Part shown: positions 10,563-24,900 of the stretch, piece by piece
Layout of the letters: each line of letters begins with the position of its first letter
How positions within the stretch are numbered: the first letter of the stretch is position 1
From: Bombus terrestris
Lineage: Eukaryota > Arthropoda > Insecta > Hymenoptera > Apidae
DNA: 64,000 nucleotides
Direction of reading: 5' to 3'
NCBI RefSeq assembly: GCF_910591885.1
Contig: NW_025963561.1
Coordinates: 1,612,001 to 1,676,000 of the forward strand
Notes under the pieces: generated by a model
Seen by the model: the letters and a program-made list of their open reading frames with translations, nothing else
What the model was told of the DNA's origin: nothing
The model's database searches: none
Made by a program: the position numbers and the translations under genes

Positions 10563-13500
10563 ACATTATAACGTAATAGTATATAACGTTATACGTTATA
10601 ACGTAATAGTATATAACGTTATACGTCATATAGTGATGCAATATATCGTTATACGTCATATAGTGATGCAATATAATGTTATACCTCATATTGTGATGCG
10701 ATATAATTTTATACGTTATGACATAATTGTATACAACGCGATACGTCATAACGTAATAGTATATAATGTTATACGTCATACAGTGATGCAATATATTGTT
10801 ATACGACCGAAAGAGAGGCAATAAAACGTTATACATCATATAGTGATGCGATATAACGTTATACGTCATAACGTAATAGTATAAAACATCGTACGTCATA
10901 TAGTGATGCGATATAACGTTAAACGTAATAACGTAATGGTATATAACGCTATTCGTCAAATAATGGTGCACTATAACGTTATAGGTCCTACAGTGATGGA
11001 ATATAACGTTATACATTATAACGTAATAGTATATAACGTTATACGTTATAACGTAATAGTATATAACGTTATACGTCATAACGTAATAGTATATAACGTT
11101 ATACGTCATATAGTGGTGCAATATAACGTTATAGGTCTTATAGTGGTGGCATATAACGTTATACATTATAATGTAATAGTATATAACGTTTTACGTCATA
11201 ACGTAATAGTATATAACGTTATACGTCATAACTTAATAGTATATAACGTTATACGTCATATAGTGGTGCAATATAACGTTATAGGTCTTATAGTGATGGA
11301 ATATAACGTTATACATTATAACGTAATAGTATATAACGTTATACGTCATAACGTAATAGTATATAACGTTATACGTCATAACGTAATAGTATATAACGTT
11401 ATACGTCATAACGTAATAGTATATAACGTTATGCATCATATAGTAATGCAATATAACGGTAAACGTTATAACGTAATAGTATAAAACATCGCACGTCATA
11501 TAGTGATGCGATATAACGTTATTCGTAATAACGTAATGGTATATAACGCTATACGTCATATAGTGGTGCACTATAACGTTATAGGTCCTACAGTGATGGA
11601 ATATAACGTTATACATTATAACGTAATAGTATATAACGTTATACGCCATATAGTGATGCAATATGTCGTTATACGTCCTATAGTTATGCAATACAAAGTT
11701 ATACCTTGTAATCTAATAGTATATGGCGTTATACCTTACAATGTAATAGTATATAACGTTATACGTCATATAGTGATGCAATATATCGTTATACGTCATA
11801 TAGTGATGCGATATAACGTTATAGGTCCTATAGTAATGGAATATAACGTTATAGTATAAAACGTAATAATACATAACGTTACACGCCATAACGCAATAGT
11901 ATATACCGTTATACGTCATATAGTGGTGCAATATAACGTTATAGGTCTCATAGTGATGGAATATAACGTTACACATTATAACGTAATAGTATATAACGTT
12001 ATACGTCATATAGTGGTGCAATATAACGTTATAGGTCCTATAGTGATGGAATATAACGTTATACATTATAACGTAATAGTATATAACGTTATACGCCATA
12101 TAGTGATGCAGTATGTCGTTATACGTCCTATAGTTATGCAATACAAAGTTATACCTTGTAATCTAATAGTATATGGCGTTATACCTTACAATGTAATAGT
12201 ATATAACGTTATACGTCATATAGTGATGCAATATATCGTTATACGTCATATAGTGATGCGATATAACGTTATAGGTCCTATAGTGATGGATTATAACGTT
12301 ATAGTATAAAACGTAATAATACATAACGTTACACGCCATAACGTAATAGTATATACCGTTATACGTCATATAGTGGTGCAATATAACGTTATAGGTCTCA
12401 TAGTGATGGAATATAACGTTATACGTCATAACGTAATAGTATATAACGTTATACGTCATATAGTGGTGCAATATAACGTTATAGGTCTTATAGTGATGGC
12501 ATATAACGTTATACATTATAACGTAATAGTATATAACGTTTTACTTCGTAACGTAATAGTATATAACGTTATACGACATAACGTAATAGTATATAACGTT
12601 ATAGGTCATATAGTGGTGCAATATAACGTTATAGGTCTCATAGTGTTGGAATATAACGTTATACGTTATAACGTAATAGTATATAACGTTATACGTCATA
12701 TAGTGGTGCAATATAACGTTATAGGTCCTATAGTGATGGAATATAACGTTATACATTATAACGTAATAGTATATAACGTTATACGTCATAACGTAATAGT
12801 ATATAACGTTATACGTCATATAGTGATGCAATATATCGTTATACGTCATATAGTGATGCGATATAACGTTATAGGTCCTATAGTGATGGAATATAACGTT
12901 ATACATTATAACGTAATAGTATATAACAATATACGTCATAACGTAATAGTACATAACGTTATACGTCATAACGTAATAGCATATAACGTTATACGTAATA
13001 ACGTAATAGTATATAACGTTATACGTAATAACGTAATAGTATATAACGTTATACGTCATATTGTGGTTGCAATATAACGTTATAGGTCCTATAGTGATGG
13101 AATATAACGTTATACGTTATAACGTAATAGTATATAACGTTTTACGTCATAACGTAATAGTATATAAAGTTATACGACATAACGTAATAGAATATAACGT
13201 TATAGGTTATAACGTAATAGTATATAACGTTATACCTCATATTGTGATCCGATATAACTTTATACGTTATAACATAATTGTATATAACGTGATACGTCAT
13301 ATAGTGGTGCAATATATCGTTATACGTCATATAATGATGCGATATAACGTTATACCATATAACCTAATAGTAAATAACGTTATACGACATAACGTAATAG
13401 AATATAACGTTATAGGTTATAACGTAATAGTATATAACGTTATACCTCATATTGTGATGCGATATAACTTTATACGTTATAACATAATTGTATATAACGT

Positions 13501-15063
13501 GATACGTCATAACGTAATAGTATATAACGTTATACGTCATATAGTGTTGCAATATATCGTTATACGACCGAAAGAGAGGCAATAAAACGTCATACGTCAT
13601 ATAGTGATGCGATATAACATTATACGTAATTACGTAATAGTATATAACGTTATACGCCATATTGTGATGCAATATATCGTTATACGTCATATAATGATGC
13701 GATATAACGTTATACCATATAACCTAATAGTAAACAACGTTATACGACATAACGTAATAGAATATAACGTTATAGGTTATAACGTAATAGTATATAACGT
13801 TTTACTTCGTAACGTAATAGTATATAACGTTATACGACATAACGTAATAGTATATAACGTTATAGGTCATATAGTGGTGCAATATAACGTTATAGGTCTC
13901 ATAGTGTTGGAATATAACGTTATACATTATAACGTAATAGTATATAACGCTATACGTCATATAGTGGTGCACTATAACGTTATAGGTCCTACAGTGATGG
14001 AATATAACGTTATACGTCATAACGTAATAGTTTATAACGTTATGCATCATATAGTAATGCAACATAACGCTAAACGTTATAACGTAATAGTATAAAACAT
14101 CGTACGTCATATAGTGATGCGATATAACGTTATACGTAATAACGTAATAGAATATAACGTTTTACGTCATGACGTAATAGTATATAACGTTCTACGTCAT
14201 ATAGTGGTGCAATGTAACGTTATAGGTCCTATAGTGATGGAATATAACGTTATACATTATAACGTAATAGTAAATAACGTTATACGTTATAACGTAATAG
14301 TATATAACGTTATACGTCATATAGTGATGCAATATATCGTTATACGTCATATAGTGATGCGATATAATGTTATACCATATAACCTAATAGTATATAACGT
14401 TATACGACATAACGTAATAGAATATAACGTTATAGGTTATAACGTAATAGTATATAACGTTATACGTCATATAGTGATGCAATATATCGTTATACGTCAT
14501 ATAGTGAGGAGATTAAACGTTATAGGCCCTATAGTGATGGAATATAACGTTATACATTCTGACGTAATAGCATATAACGTTATATGTCATAACGTAATAG
14601 TATATAACCTTATACATCATATAGTGATGCAATATAACGTTAAACGTTATAACGTAATAGAATATAACGTTATACGTCATATAGTGATGCAATATATCGT
14701 TATACGTCATATAGTGATGCAATATAATGTCATACCTCATATTGTGATGCGATATAATTTTATACGTTATAACATAATTGTATACAACGCGATACGTCAT
14801 AACGTAATAGTATATAACGTTATACGTCATACAGTGATGCAATATATTGTTATACGACCGAAAGAGAGGCAATAAAACGTTATACGTCATATAGTGATGC
14901 GATATAACGTTATACGTCATAACGTAATAGTATAAAACATCGTACGTCATATAGTGATGCGATATAACGTTAAACGTAATAACGTAATGGTATATGCCGC
15001 TATTCGTCATATAGTGGTGCACTATAACGTTGTAGGTCCTACAGTGATGGAATGTAACGTTAT
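10563..15063 (+). repeat. 4,501-bp higher-order repeat, copy 1
   Basis: 150 monomers plus one base. It is matched at an offset of 4,501 from 15,064 onward until a 1,620-bp duplication interrupts the second copy at 17,554; the match then resumes at an offset of 6,121. The extra base is the 1-bp insertion at 13,067. Positions 11,163-14,313 also match 1-3061 (offset 11,162, rising to 11,252 after a three-monomer insertion near 12,420), and 14,314-15,093 match 5643-6422. This block therefore represents the state before the 2,581-bp duplication seen at the left. Confidence 0.85.
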
Positions 15064-15933
15064 ACATTATAACGTAATAGTATATAACGTTATACGTTAT
15101 AACGTAATAGTATATAACGTTATACGTCATATAGTGATGCAATATATCGTTATACGTCATATAGTGATGCAATATAATGTTATACCTCATATTGTGATGC
15201 GATATAATTTTATACGTTATGACATAATTGTATACAACGCGATACGTCATAACGTAATAGTATATAATGTTATACGTCATACAGTGATGCAATATATTGT
15301 TATACGACCGAAAGAGAGGCAATAAAACGTTATACGTCATATAGTGATGCGATATAACGTTATACGTCATAACGTAATAGTATAAAACATCGTACGTCAT
15401 ATAGTGATGCGATATAACGTTAAACGTAATAACGTAATGGTATATAACGCTATTCGTCAAATAGTGGTGCACTATAACGTTATAGGTCCTACAGTGATGG
15501 AATATAACGTTATACATTATAACGTAATAGTATATAACGTTATACGTTATAACGTAATAGTATATAACGTTATACGTCATAACGTAATAGTATATAACGT
15601 TATACGTCATATAGTGGTGCAATATAACGTTATAGGTCTTATAGTGGTGGCATATAACGTTATACATTATAATGTAATAGTATATAACGTTTTACGTCAT
15701 AACGTAATAGTATATAACGTTATACGTCATAACTTAATAGTATATAACGTTATACGTCATATAGTGGTGCAATATAACGTTATAGGTCTTATAGTGATGG
15801 AATATAACGTTATACATTATAACGTAATAGTATATAACGTTATACGTCATAACGTAATAGTATATAACGTTATACGTCATAACGTAATAGTATATAACGT
15901 TATACGTCATAACGTAATAGTATATAACGTTAT

Positions 15934-17553
15934 GCATCATATAGTAATGCAATATAACGGTAAACGTTATAACGTAATAGTATAAAACATCGCACGTCAT
16001 ATAGTGATGCGATATAACGTTATTCGTAATAACGTAATAGTATATAACGCTATACGTCATATAGTGGTGCACTATAACGTTATAGGTCCTACAGTGATGG
16101 AATATAACGTTATACATTATAACGTAATAGTATATAACGTTATACGCCATATAGTGATGCAATATGTCGTTATACGTCCTATAGTTATGCAATACAAAGT
16201 TATACCTTGTAATCTAATAGTATATGGCGTTATACCTTACAATGTAATAGTATATAACGTTATACGTCATATAGTGATGCAATATATCGTTATACGTCAT
16301 ATAGTGATGCGATATAACGTTATAGGTCCTATAGTGATGGAATATAACGTTATAGTATAAAACGTAATAATACATAACGTTACACGCCATAACGCAATAG
16401 TATATACCGTTATACGTCATATAGTGGTGCAATATAACGTTATAGGTCTCATAGTGATGGAATATAACGTTACACATTATAACGTAATAGTATATAACGT
16501 TATACGTCATATAGTGGTGCAATATAACGTTATAGGTCCTATAGTGATGGAATATAACGTTATACATTATAACGTAATAGTATATAACGTTATACGCCAT
16601 ATAGTGATGCAGTATGTCGTTATACGTCCTATAGTTATGCAATACAAAGTTATACCTTGTAATCTAATAGTATATGGCGTTATACCTTACAATGTAATAG
16701 TATATAACGTTATACGTCATATAGTGATGCAATATATCGTTATACGTCATATAGTGATGCGATATAACGTTATAGGTCCTATAGTGATGGAATACAACGT
16801 TATAGTATAAAACGTAATAATACATAACGTTACACGCCATAACGTAATAGTATATACCGTTATACGTCATATAGTGGTGCAATATAACGTTATAGGTCTC
16901 ATAGTGATGGAATATAACGTTATACGTCATAACGTAATAGTATATAACGTTATACGTCATATAGTGGTGCAATATAACGTTATAGGTCTTATAGTGATGG
17001 CATATAACGTTATACATTATAACGTAATAGTATATAACGTTTTACTTCGTAACGTAATAGTATATAACGTTATACGACATAACGTAATAGTATATAACGT
17101 TATAGGTCATATAGTGGTGCAATATAACGTTATAGGTCTCATAGTGTTGGAATATAACGTTATACGTTATAACGTAATAGTATATAACGTTATACGTCAT
17201 ATAGTGGTGCAATATAACGTTATAGGTCCTATAGTGATGGAATATAACGTTATACATTATAACGTAATAGTATATAACGTTATACGTCATAACGTAATAG
17301 TATATAACGTTATACGTCATATAGTGATGCAATATATCGTTATACGTCATATAGTGATGCGATATAACGTTATAGGTCCTATAGTGATGGAATATAACGT
17401 TATACATTATAACGTAATAGTATATAACAATATACGTCATAACGTAATAGTACATAACGTTATACGTCATAACGTAATAGCATATAACGTTATACGTAAT
17501 AACGTAATAGTATATAACGTTATACGTAATAACGTAATAGTATATAACGTTAT
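15934..17553 (+). repeat. 1,620-bp tandem duplication, copy 1
   Basis: 54 monomers starting at a GCATCATATAGTAATGCAAT monomer. The same sequence restarts at 17,554, where TACGTAATAACGTAATAG is joined directly to GCATCATATAG instead of to the 1-bp-insertion monomer. That gives a clear crossover junction at about 17,550. Confidence 0.88.
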
Positions 17554-19173
17554 GCATCATATAGTAATGCAATATAACGGTAAACGTTATAACGTAATAG
17601 TATAAAACATCGCACGTCATATAGTGATGCGATATAACGTTATTCGTAATAACGTAATGGTATATAACGCTATACGTCATATAGTGGTGCACTATAACGT
17701 TATAGGTCCTACAGTGATGGAATATAACGTTATACATTATAACGTAATAGTATATAACGTTATACGCCATATAGTGATGCAATATGTCGTTATACGTCCT
17801 ATAGTTATGCAATACAAAGTTATACCTTGTAATCTAATAGTATATGGCGTTATACCTTACAATGTAATAGTATATAACGTTATACGTCATATAGTGATGC
17901 AATATATCGTTATACGTCATATAGTGATGCGATATAACGTTATAGGTCCTATAGTGATGGAATATAACGTTATAGTATAAAACGTAATAATACATAACGT
18001 TACACGCCATAACGCAATAGTATATACCGTTATACGTCATATAGTGGTGCAATATAACGTTATAGGTCTCATAGTGATGGAATATAACGTTACACATTAT
18101 AACGTAATAGTATATAACGTTATACGTCATATAGTGGTGCAATATAACGTTATAGGTCCTATAGTGATGGAATATAACGTTATACATTATAACGTAATAG
18201 TATATAACGTTATACGCCATATAGTGATGCAGTATGTCGTTATACGTCCTATAGTTATGCAATACAAAGTTATACCTTGTAATCTAATAGTATATGGCGT
18301 TATACCTTACAATGTAATAGTATATAACGTTATACGTCATATAGTGATGCAATATATCGTTATACGTCATATAGTGATGCGATATAACGTTATAGGTCCT
18401 ATAGTGATGGAATATAACGTTATAGTATAAAACGTAATAATACATAACGTTACACGCCATAACGTAATAGTATATACCGTTATACGTCATATAGTGGTGC
18501 AATATAACGTTATAGGTCTCATAGTGATGGAATATAACGTTATACGTCATAACGTAATAGTATATAACGTTATACGTCATATAGTGGTGCAATATAACGT
18601 TATAGGTCTTATAGTGATGGCATATAACGTTATACATTATAACGTAATAGTATATAACGTTTTACTTCGTAACGTAATAGTATATAACGTTATACGACAT
18701 AACGTAATAGTATATAACGTTATAGGTCATATAGTGGTGCAATATAACGTTATAGGTCTCATAGTGTAGGAATATAACGTTATACGTTATAACGTAATAG
18801 TATATAACGTTATACGTCATATAGTGGTGCAATATAACGTTATAGGTCCTATAGTGATGGAATATAACGTTATACATTATAACGTAATAGTATATAACGT
18901 TATACGTCATAACGTAATAGTATATAACGTTATACGTCATATAGTGATGCAATATATCGTTATACGTCATATAGTGATGCGATATAACGTTATAGGTCCT
19001 ATAGTGATGGAATATAACGTTATACATTATAACGTAATAGTATATAACAATATACGTCATAACGTAATAGTACATAACGTTATACGTCATAACGTAATAG
19101 CATATAACGTTATACGTAATAACGTAATAGTATATAACGTTATACGTAATAACGTAATAGTATATAACGTTAT
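17554..19173 (+). repeat. 1,620-bp tandem duplication, copy 2
   Basis: Second copy of 15,934-17,553. At its end the sequence runs on into the 1-bp-insertion monomer (19,188), as in the unduplicated unit at 13,067. One difference from copy 1 is GTGTAGG at about 18,768 where copy 1 has GTGTTGG. Confidence 0.88.
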
Positions 19174-21994
19174 ACGTCATATAGTGGTTGCAATATAACG
19201 TTATAGGTCCTATAGTGATGGAATATAACGTTATACGTTATAACGTAATAGTATATAACGTTTTACGTCATAACGTAATAGTATATAAAGTTATACGACA
19301 TAACGTAATAGAATATAACGTTATAGGTTATAACGTAATAGTATATAACGTTATACCTCATATTGTGATCCGATATAACTTTATACGTTATAACATAATT
19401 GTATATAACGTGATACGTCATATAGTGTTGCAATATATCGTTATACGTCATATAATGATGCGATATAACGTTATACCATATAACCTAATAGTAAATAACG
19501 TTATACGACATAACGTAATAGAATATAACGTTATAGGTTATAACGTAATAGTATATAACGTTATACCTCATATTGTGATGCGATATAACTTTATACGTTA
19601 TAACATAATTGTATATAACGTGATACGTCATAACGTAATAGTATATAACGTTATACGTCATATAGTGTTGCAATATATCGTTATACGCCCGAAAGAGAGG
19701 CAATAAAACGTCATACGTCATATAGTGATGCGATATAACATTATACGTAATTACGTAATAGTATATAACGTTATACGCCATATTGTGATGCAATATATCG
19801 TTATACGTCATATAATGATGCGATATAACGTTATACCATATAACCTAATAGTAAACAACGTTATACGACATAACGTAATAGAATATAACGTTATAGGTTA
19901 TAACGTAATAGTATATAACGTTTTACTTCGTAACGTAATAGTATATAACGTTATACGACATAACGTAATAGTATATAACGTTATAGGTCATATAGTGGTG
20001 CAATATAACGTTATAGGTCTCATAGTGTTGGAATATAACGTTATACATTATAACGTAATAGTATATAACGCTATACGTCATATAGTGGTGCACTATAACG
20101 TTATAGGTCCTACAGTGATGGAATATAACGTTATACGTCATAACGTAATGGTATATAACGTTATGCATCATATAGTAATGCAACATAACGCTAAACGTTA
20201 TAACGTAATAGTATAAAACATCGTACGTCATATAGTGATGCGATATAACGTTATACGTAATAACGTAATAGAATATAACGTTTTACGTCATAACGTAATA
20301 GTATATAACGTTCTACGTCATATAGTGGTGCAATGTAACGTTATAGGTCCTATAGTGATGGAATATAACGTTATACATTATAACGTAATAGTAAATAACG
20401 TTATACGTTATAACGTAATAGTATATAACGTTATACGTCATATAGTGATGCAATATATCGTTATACGTCATATAGTGATGCGATATAATGTTATACCATA
20501 TAACCTAATAGTATATAACGTTATACGACATAACGTAATAGAATATAACGTTATAGGTTATAACGTAATAGTATATAACGTTACACGTCATATAGTGATG
20601 CAATATATCGTTATACGTCATATAGTGAGGAGATTAAACGTTATAGGCCCTATAGTGATGGAATATAACGTTATACATTCTGACGTAATAGCATATAACG
20701 TTATATGTCATAACGTAATAGTATATAACCTTATACATCATATAGTGATGCAATATAACGTTAAACGTCATAACGTAATAGAATATAACGTTATACGTCA
20801 TATAGTGATGCAATATATCGTTATACGTCATATAGTGATGCAATATAATGTTATCCCTCATATTGTGATGCGATATAATTTTATACGTTATAACATAATT
20901 GTATACAACGCGATACGTCATAACGTAATAGTATATAACGTTATACGTCATACAGTGATGCAATATATTGTTATACGACCGAAAGAGAGGCAATAAAACG
21001 TAGTACGTCATATAGTGATGCGATATAACGTTATACGTCATAACGTAATAGTATAAAACATCGTACGTCATATAGTGATGCGATATAACGTTAAACGTAA
21101 TAACGTAATAGTATATAACGTTATACGTCATATAGTGGTGCAATATAACGTTATAGGTCTTATAGTGATGGCATATAACGTTATACATTATAACGTAATA
21201 GAATATAACGTTATACGTCATAACGTAATAGTATATAACGTTATACGTCATAACGTAATAGTATATAACGTTATGCATCATATAGTAATGCAATATAACG
21301 GTAAACGTTATAACGTAATAGTATAAAACATCGCACGTCATATAGTGATGCGATATATCGTTATACGTAATAACGTAATGGTATATAACGCTATACGTCA
21401 TATAGTGGTGCACTATATCGTTATAAGTCCTACAGTGATGGAATATAACGTTATACATTATGACGTAATAGTATATAACGTTATACGCCATATAGTGATG
21501 CAATATGTCGTTATACGTCCTATAGTTATGCAATACAAAGTTATACCTTGTAACCTAATAGTATATGACGTTATACCTTATAATGTAATAGTATATAACG
21601 TTATACGTCATATAGTGATGCAATATATCGTTATACGTCATATAGTGATGCGATATAACGTTATAGGTCCTATAGTGATGGAATATAACGTTATAGTATT
21701 AAACGTAATAATACATAACGTTATACGTCATAACGTAATAGTATATACCGTTATAAGTCACATAGTGGTGCAATATAACGTTATAGGTCTCATAGTGATG
21801 GAATATAACGTTATACATTATAACGTAATAGTATATAACGTTATACGTCATATAGTGGTGCAATATAACGTTATAGGTCTTATAGTGATGGAATATAACG
21901 TTATACATTATAACGTAATAGTATATAACGTTATACGTCATAACGTAATAGTATATAACGTTATACGTCATAACGTAATAGTATATAACGTTAT

Positions 21995-24900
21995 GCATCA
22001 TATAGTAATGCAATATAACGGTAAACGTTATAACGTAATAGTATAAAACATCGCTCGTCATATAGTGTTGCGATATAACGTTATACGTAATAACGTAATG
22101 GTATATAACGCTATACGTCATATAGTGGTGCACTATAACGTTATAGGTCCTATAGTGATGGAATATAACGTTATACATTATAACGTAATAGTATATAACG
22201 TTATACGCCATATAGTGATGCAATATGTCGTTATACGTCCTATAGTTATGCAATACAAAGTTATACCTTGTAATCTAATAGTATATGGCGTTATACCTTA
22301 CAATGTAATAGTATATAACGTTATACGTCATATAGTGATGCAATATATCGTTATACGTCATATAGTGATGCGATATAACGTTATAGGTCCTATAGTGATG
22401 GAATATAACGTTATAGTATAAAACGTAATAATACATAACGTTACACGCCATAACGCAATAGTATATACCGTTATACGTCATATAGTGGTGCAATATAACG
22501 TTATAGGTCTCATAGTGATGGAATATAACGTTACACATTATAACGTAATAGTATATAACGTTATACGTCATATAGTGGTGCAATATAACGTTATAGGTCC
22601 TATAGTGATGGAATATAACGTTATACATTATAACGTAATAGTATATAACGTTATACGCCATATAGTGATGCAGTATGTCGTTATACGTCCTATAGTTATG
22701 CAATACAAAGTTATACCTTGTAATCTAATAGTATATGGCGTTATACCTTACAATGTAATAGTATATAACGTTATACGTCATATAGTGATGCAATATATCG
22801 TTATACGTCATATAGTGATGCGATATAACGTTATAGGTCCTATAGTGATGGAATATAACGTTATAGTATAAAACGTAATAATACATAACGTTACACGCCA
22901 TAACGTAATAGTATATACCGTTATACGTCATATAGTGGTGCAATATAACGTTATAGGTCCTATAGTGATGGAATATAACGTTATACGTCATAACGTAATA
23001 GTATATAACGTTATACGTCATATAGTGGTGCAATATAACGTTATAGGTCTTATAGTGATGGCATATAACGTTATACATTATAACGTAATAGTATATAACG
23101 TTTTACTTCGTAACGTAATAGTATATAACGTTATACGACATAACGTAATAGTATATAACGTTATAGGTCATATAGTGGTGCAATATAACGTTATAGGTCT
23201 CATAGTGTTGGAATATAACGTTATACGTTATGACGTAATAGTATATAACGTTATACGTCATATAGTGGTGCAATATAACGTTATAGGTCCTATAGTGATG
23301 GAATATAACGTTATACATTATAACGTAATAGTATATAACGTTATACGTCATAACGTAATAGTATATAACGTTATACGTCATATAGTGATGCAATATATCG
23401 TTATACGTCATATAGTGATGCGATATAACGTTATAGGTCCTATAGTGATGGAATATAACGTTATACATTATAACGTAATAGTATATAACAATATACGTCA
23501 TAACGTAATAGTACATAACGTTATACGTCATAACGTAATAGCATATAACGTTATACGTAATAACGTAATAGTATATAACGTTATACGTAATAACGTAATA
23601 GTATATAACGTTATGCATCATATAGTAATGCAATATAACGGTAAACGTTATAACGTAATAGTATAAAACATCGCACGTCATATAGTGATGCGATATAACG
23701 TTATTCGTAATAACGTAATGGTATATAACGCTATACGTCATATAGTGGTGCACTATAACGTTATAGGTCCTACAGTGATGGAATATAACGTTATACATTA
23801 TAACGTAATAGTATATAACGTTATACGCCATATAGTGATGCAATATGTCGTTATACGTCCTATAGTTATGCAATACAAAGTTATACCTTGTAATCTAATA
23901 GTATATGGCGTTATACCTTACAATGTAATAGTATATAACGTTATACGTCATATAGTGATGCAATATATCGTTATACGTCATATAGTGATGCGATATAACG
24001 TTATAGGTCCTATAGTGATGGAATATAACGTTATAGTATAAAACGTAATAATACATAACGTTACACGCCATAACGCAATAGTATATACCGTTATACGTCA
24101 TATAGTGGTGCAATATAACGTTATAGGTCTCATAGTGATGGAATATAACGTTATACATTATAACGTAATAGTATATAACGTTATACGTCATATAGTGGTG
24201 CAATATAACGTTATAGGTCCTATAGTGATGGAATATAACGTTATACATTATAACGTAATAGTATATAACGTTATACGTCATATAGTGATGCAGTATGTCG
24301 TTATACGTCCTATAGTTATGCAATACAAAGTTATACCTTGTAATCTAATAGTATATGGCGTTATACCTTACAATGTAATAGTATATAACGTTATACGTCA
24401 TATAGTGATGCAATATATCGTTATACGTCATATAGTGATGCGATATAACGTTATAGGTCCTATAGTGATGGAATATAACGTTATAGTATAAAACGTAATA
24501 ATACATAACGTTACACGCCATAACGTAATAGTATATACCGTTATACGTCATATAGTGGTGCAATATAACGTTATAGGTCTCATAGTGATGGAATATAACG
24601 TTATACGTCATAACGTAATAGTATATAACGTTATACGTCATATAGTGGTGCAATATAACGTTATAGGTCTTATAGTGATGGCATATAACGTTATACATTA
24701 TAACGTAATAGTATATAACGTTTTACTTCGTAACGTAATAGTATATAACGTTATACGACATAACGTAATAGTATATAACGTTATAGGTCATATAGTGGTG
24801 CAATATAACGTTATAGGTCTCATAGTGTTGGAATATAACGTTATACGTTATAACGTAATAGTATATAACGTTATACGTCATATAGTGGTGCAATATAACG

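Larger units (their letters stand above)
15064..21108 (+). repeat. 4,501-bp higher-order repeat, copy 2, expanded internally
   Basis: Positions 15,064-17,553 follow copy 1 at an offset of 4,501; 19,174 to about 21,108 follow it at an offset of 6,121. The difference is the 1,620-bp tandem duplication inside this copy. Near 21,108 a five-monomer deletion relative to 27,169 removes the segment holding the GTAGGTCCTAC dyad. Confidence 0.8.

Noticed and set aside
14513..15667. 384-codon open frame on the - strand
   Set aside because: Same cause. It overlaps + strand frames of the same kind and consists only of YNVIYYYVMT-like decapeptides, i.e. translated satellite.
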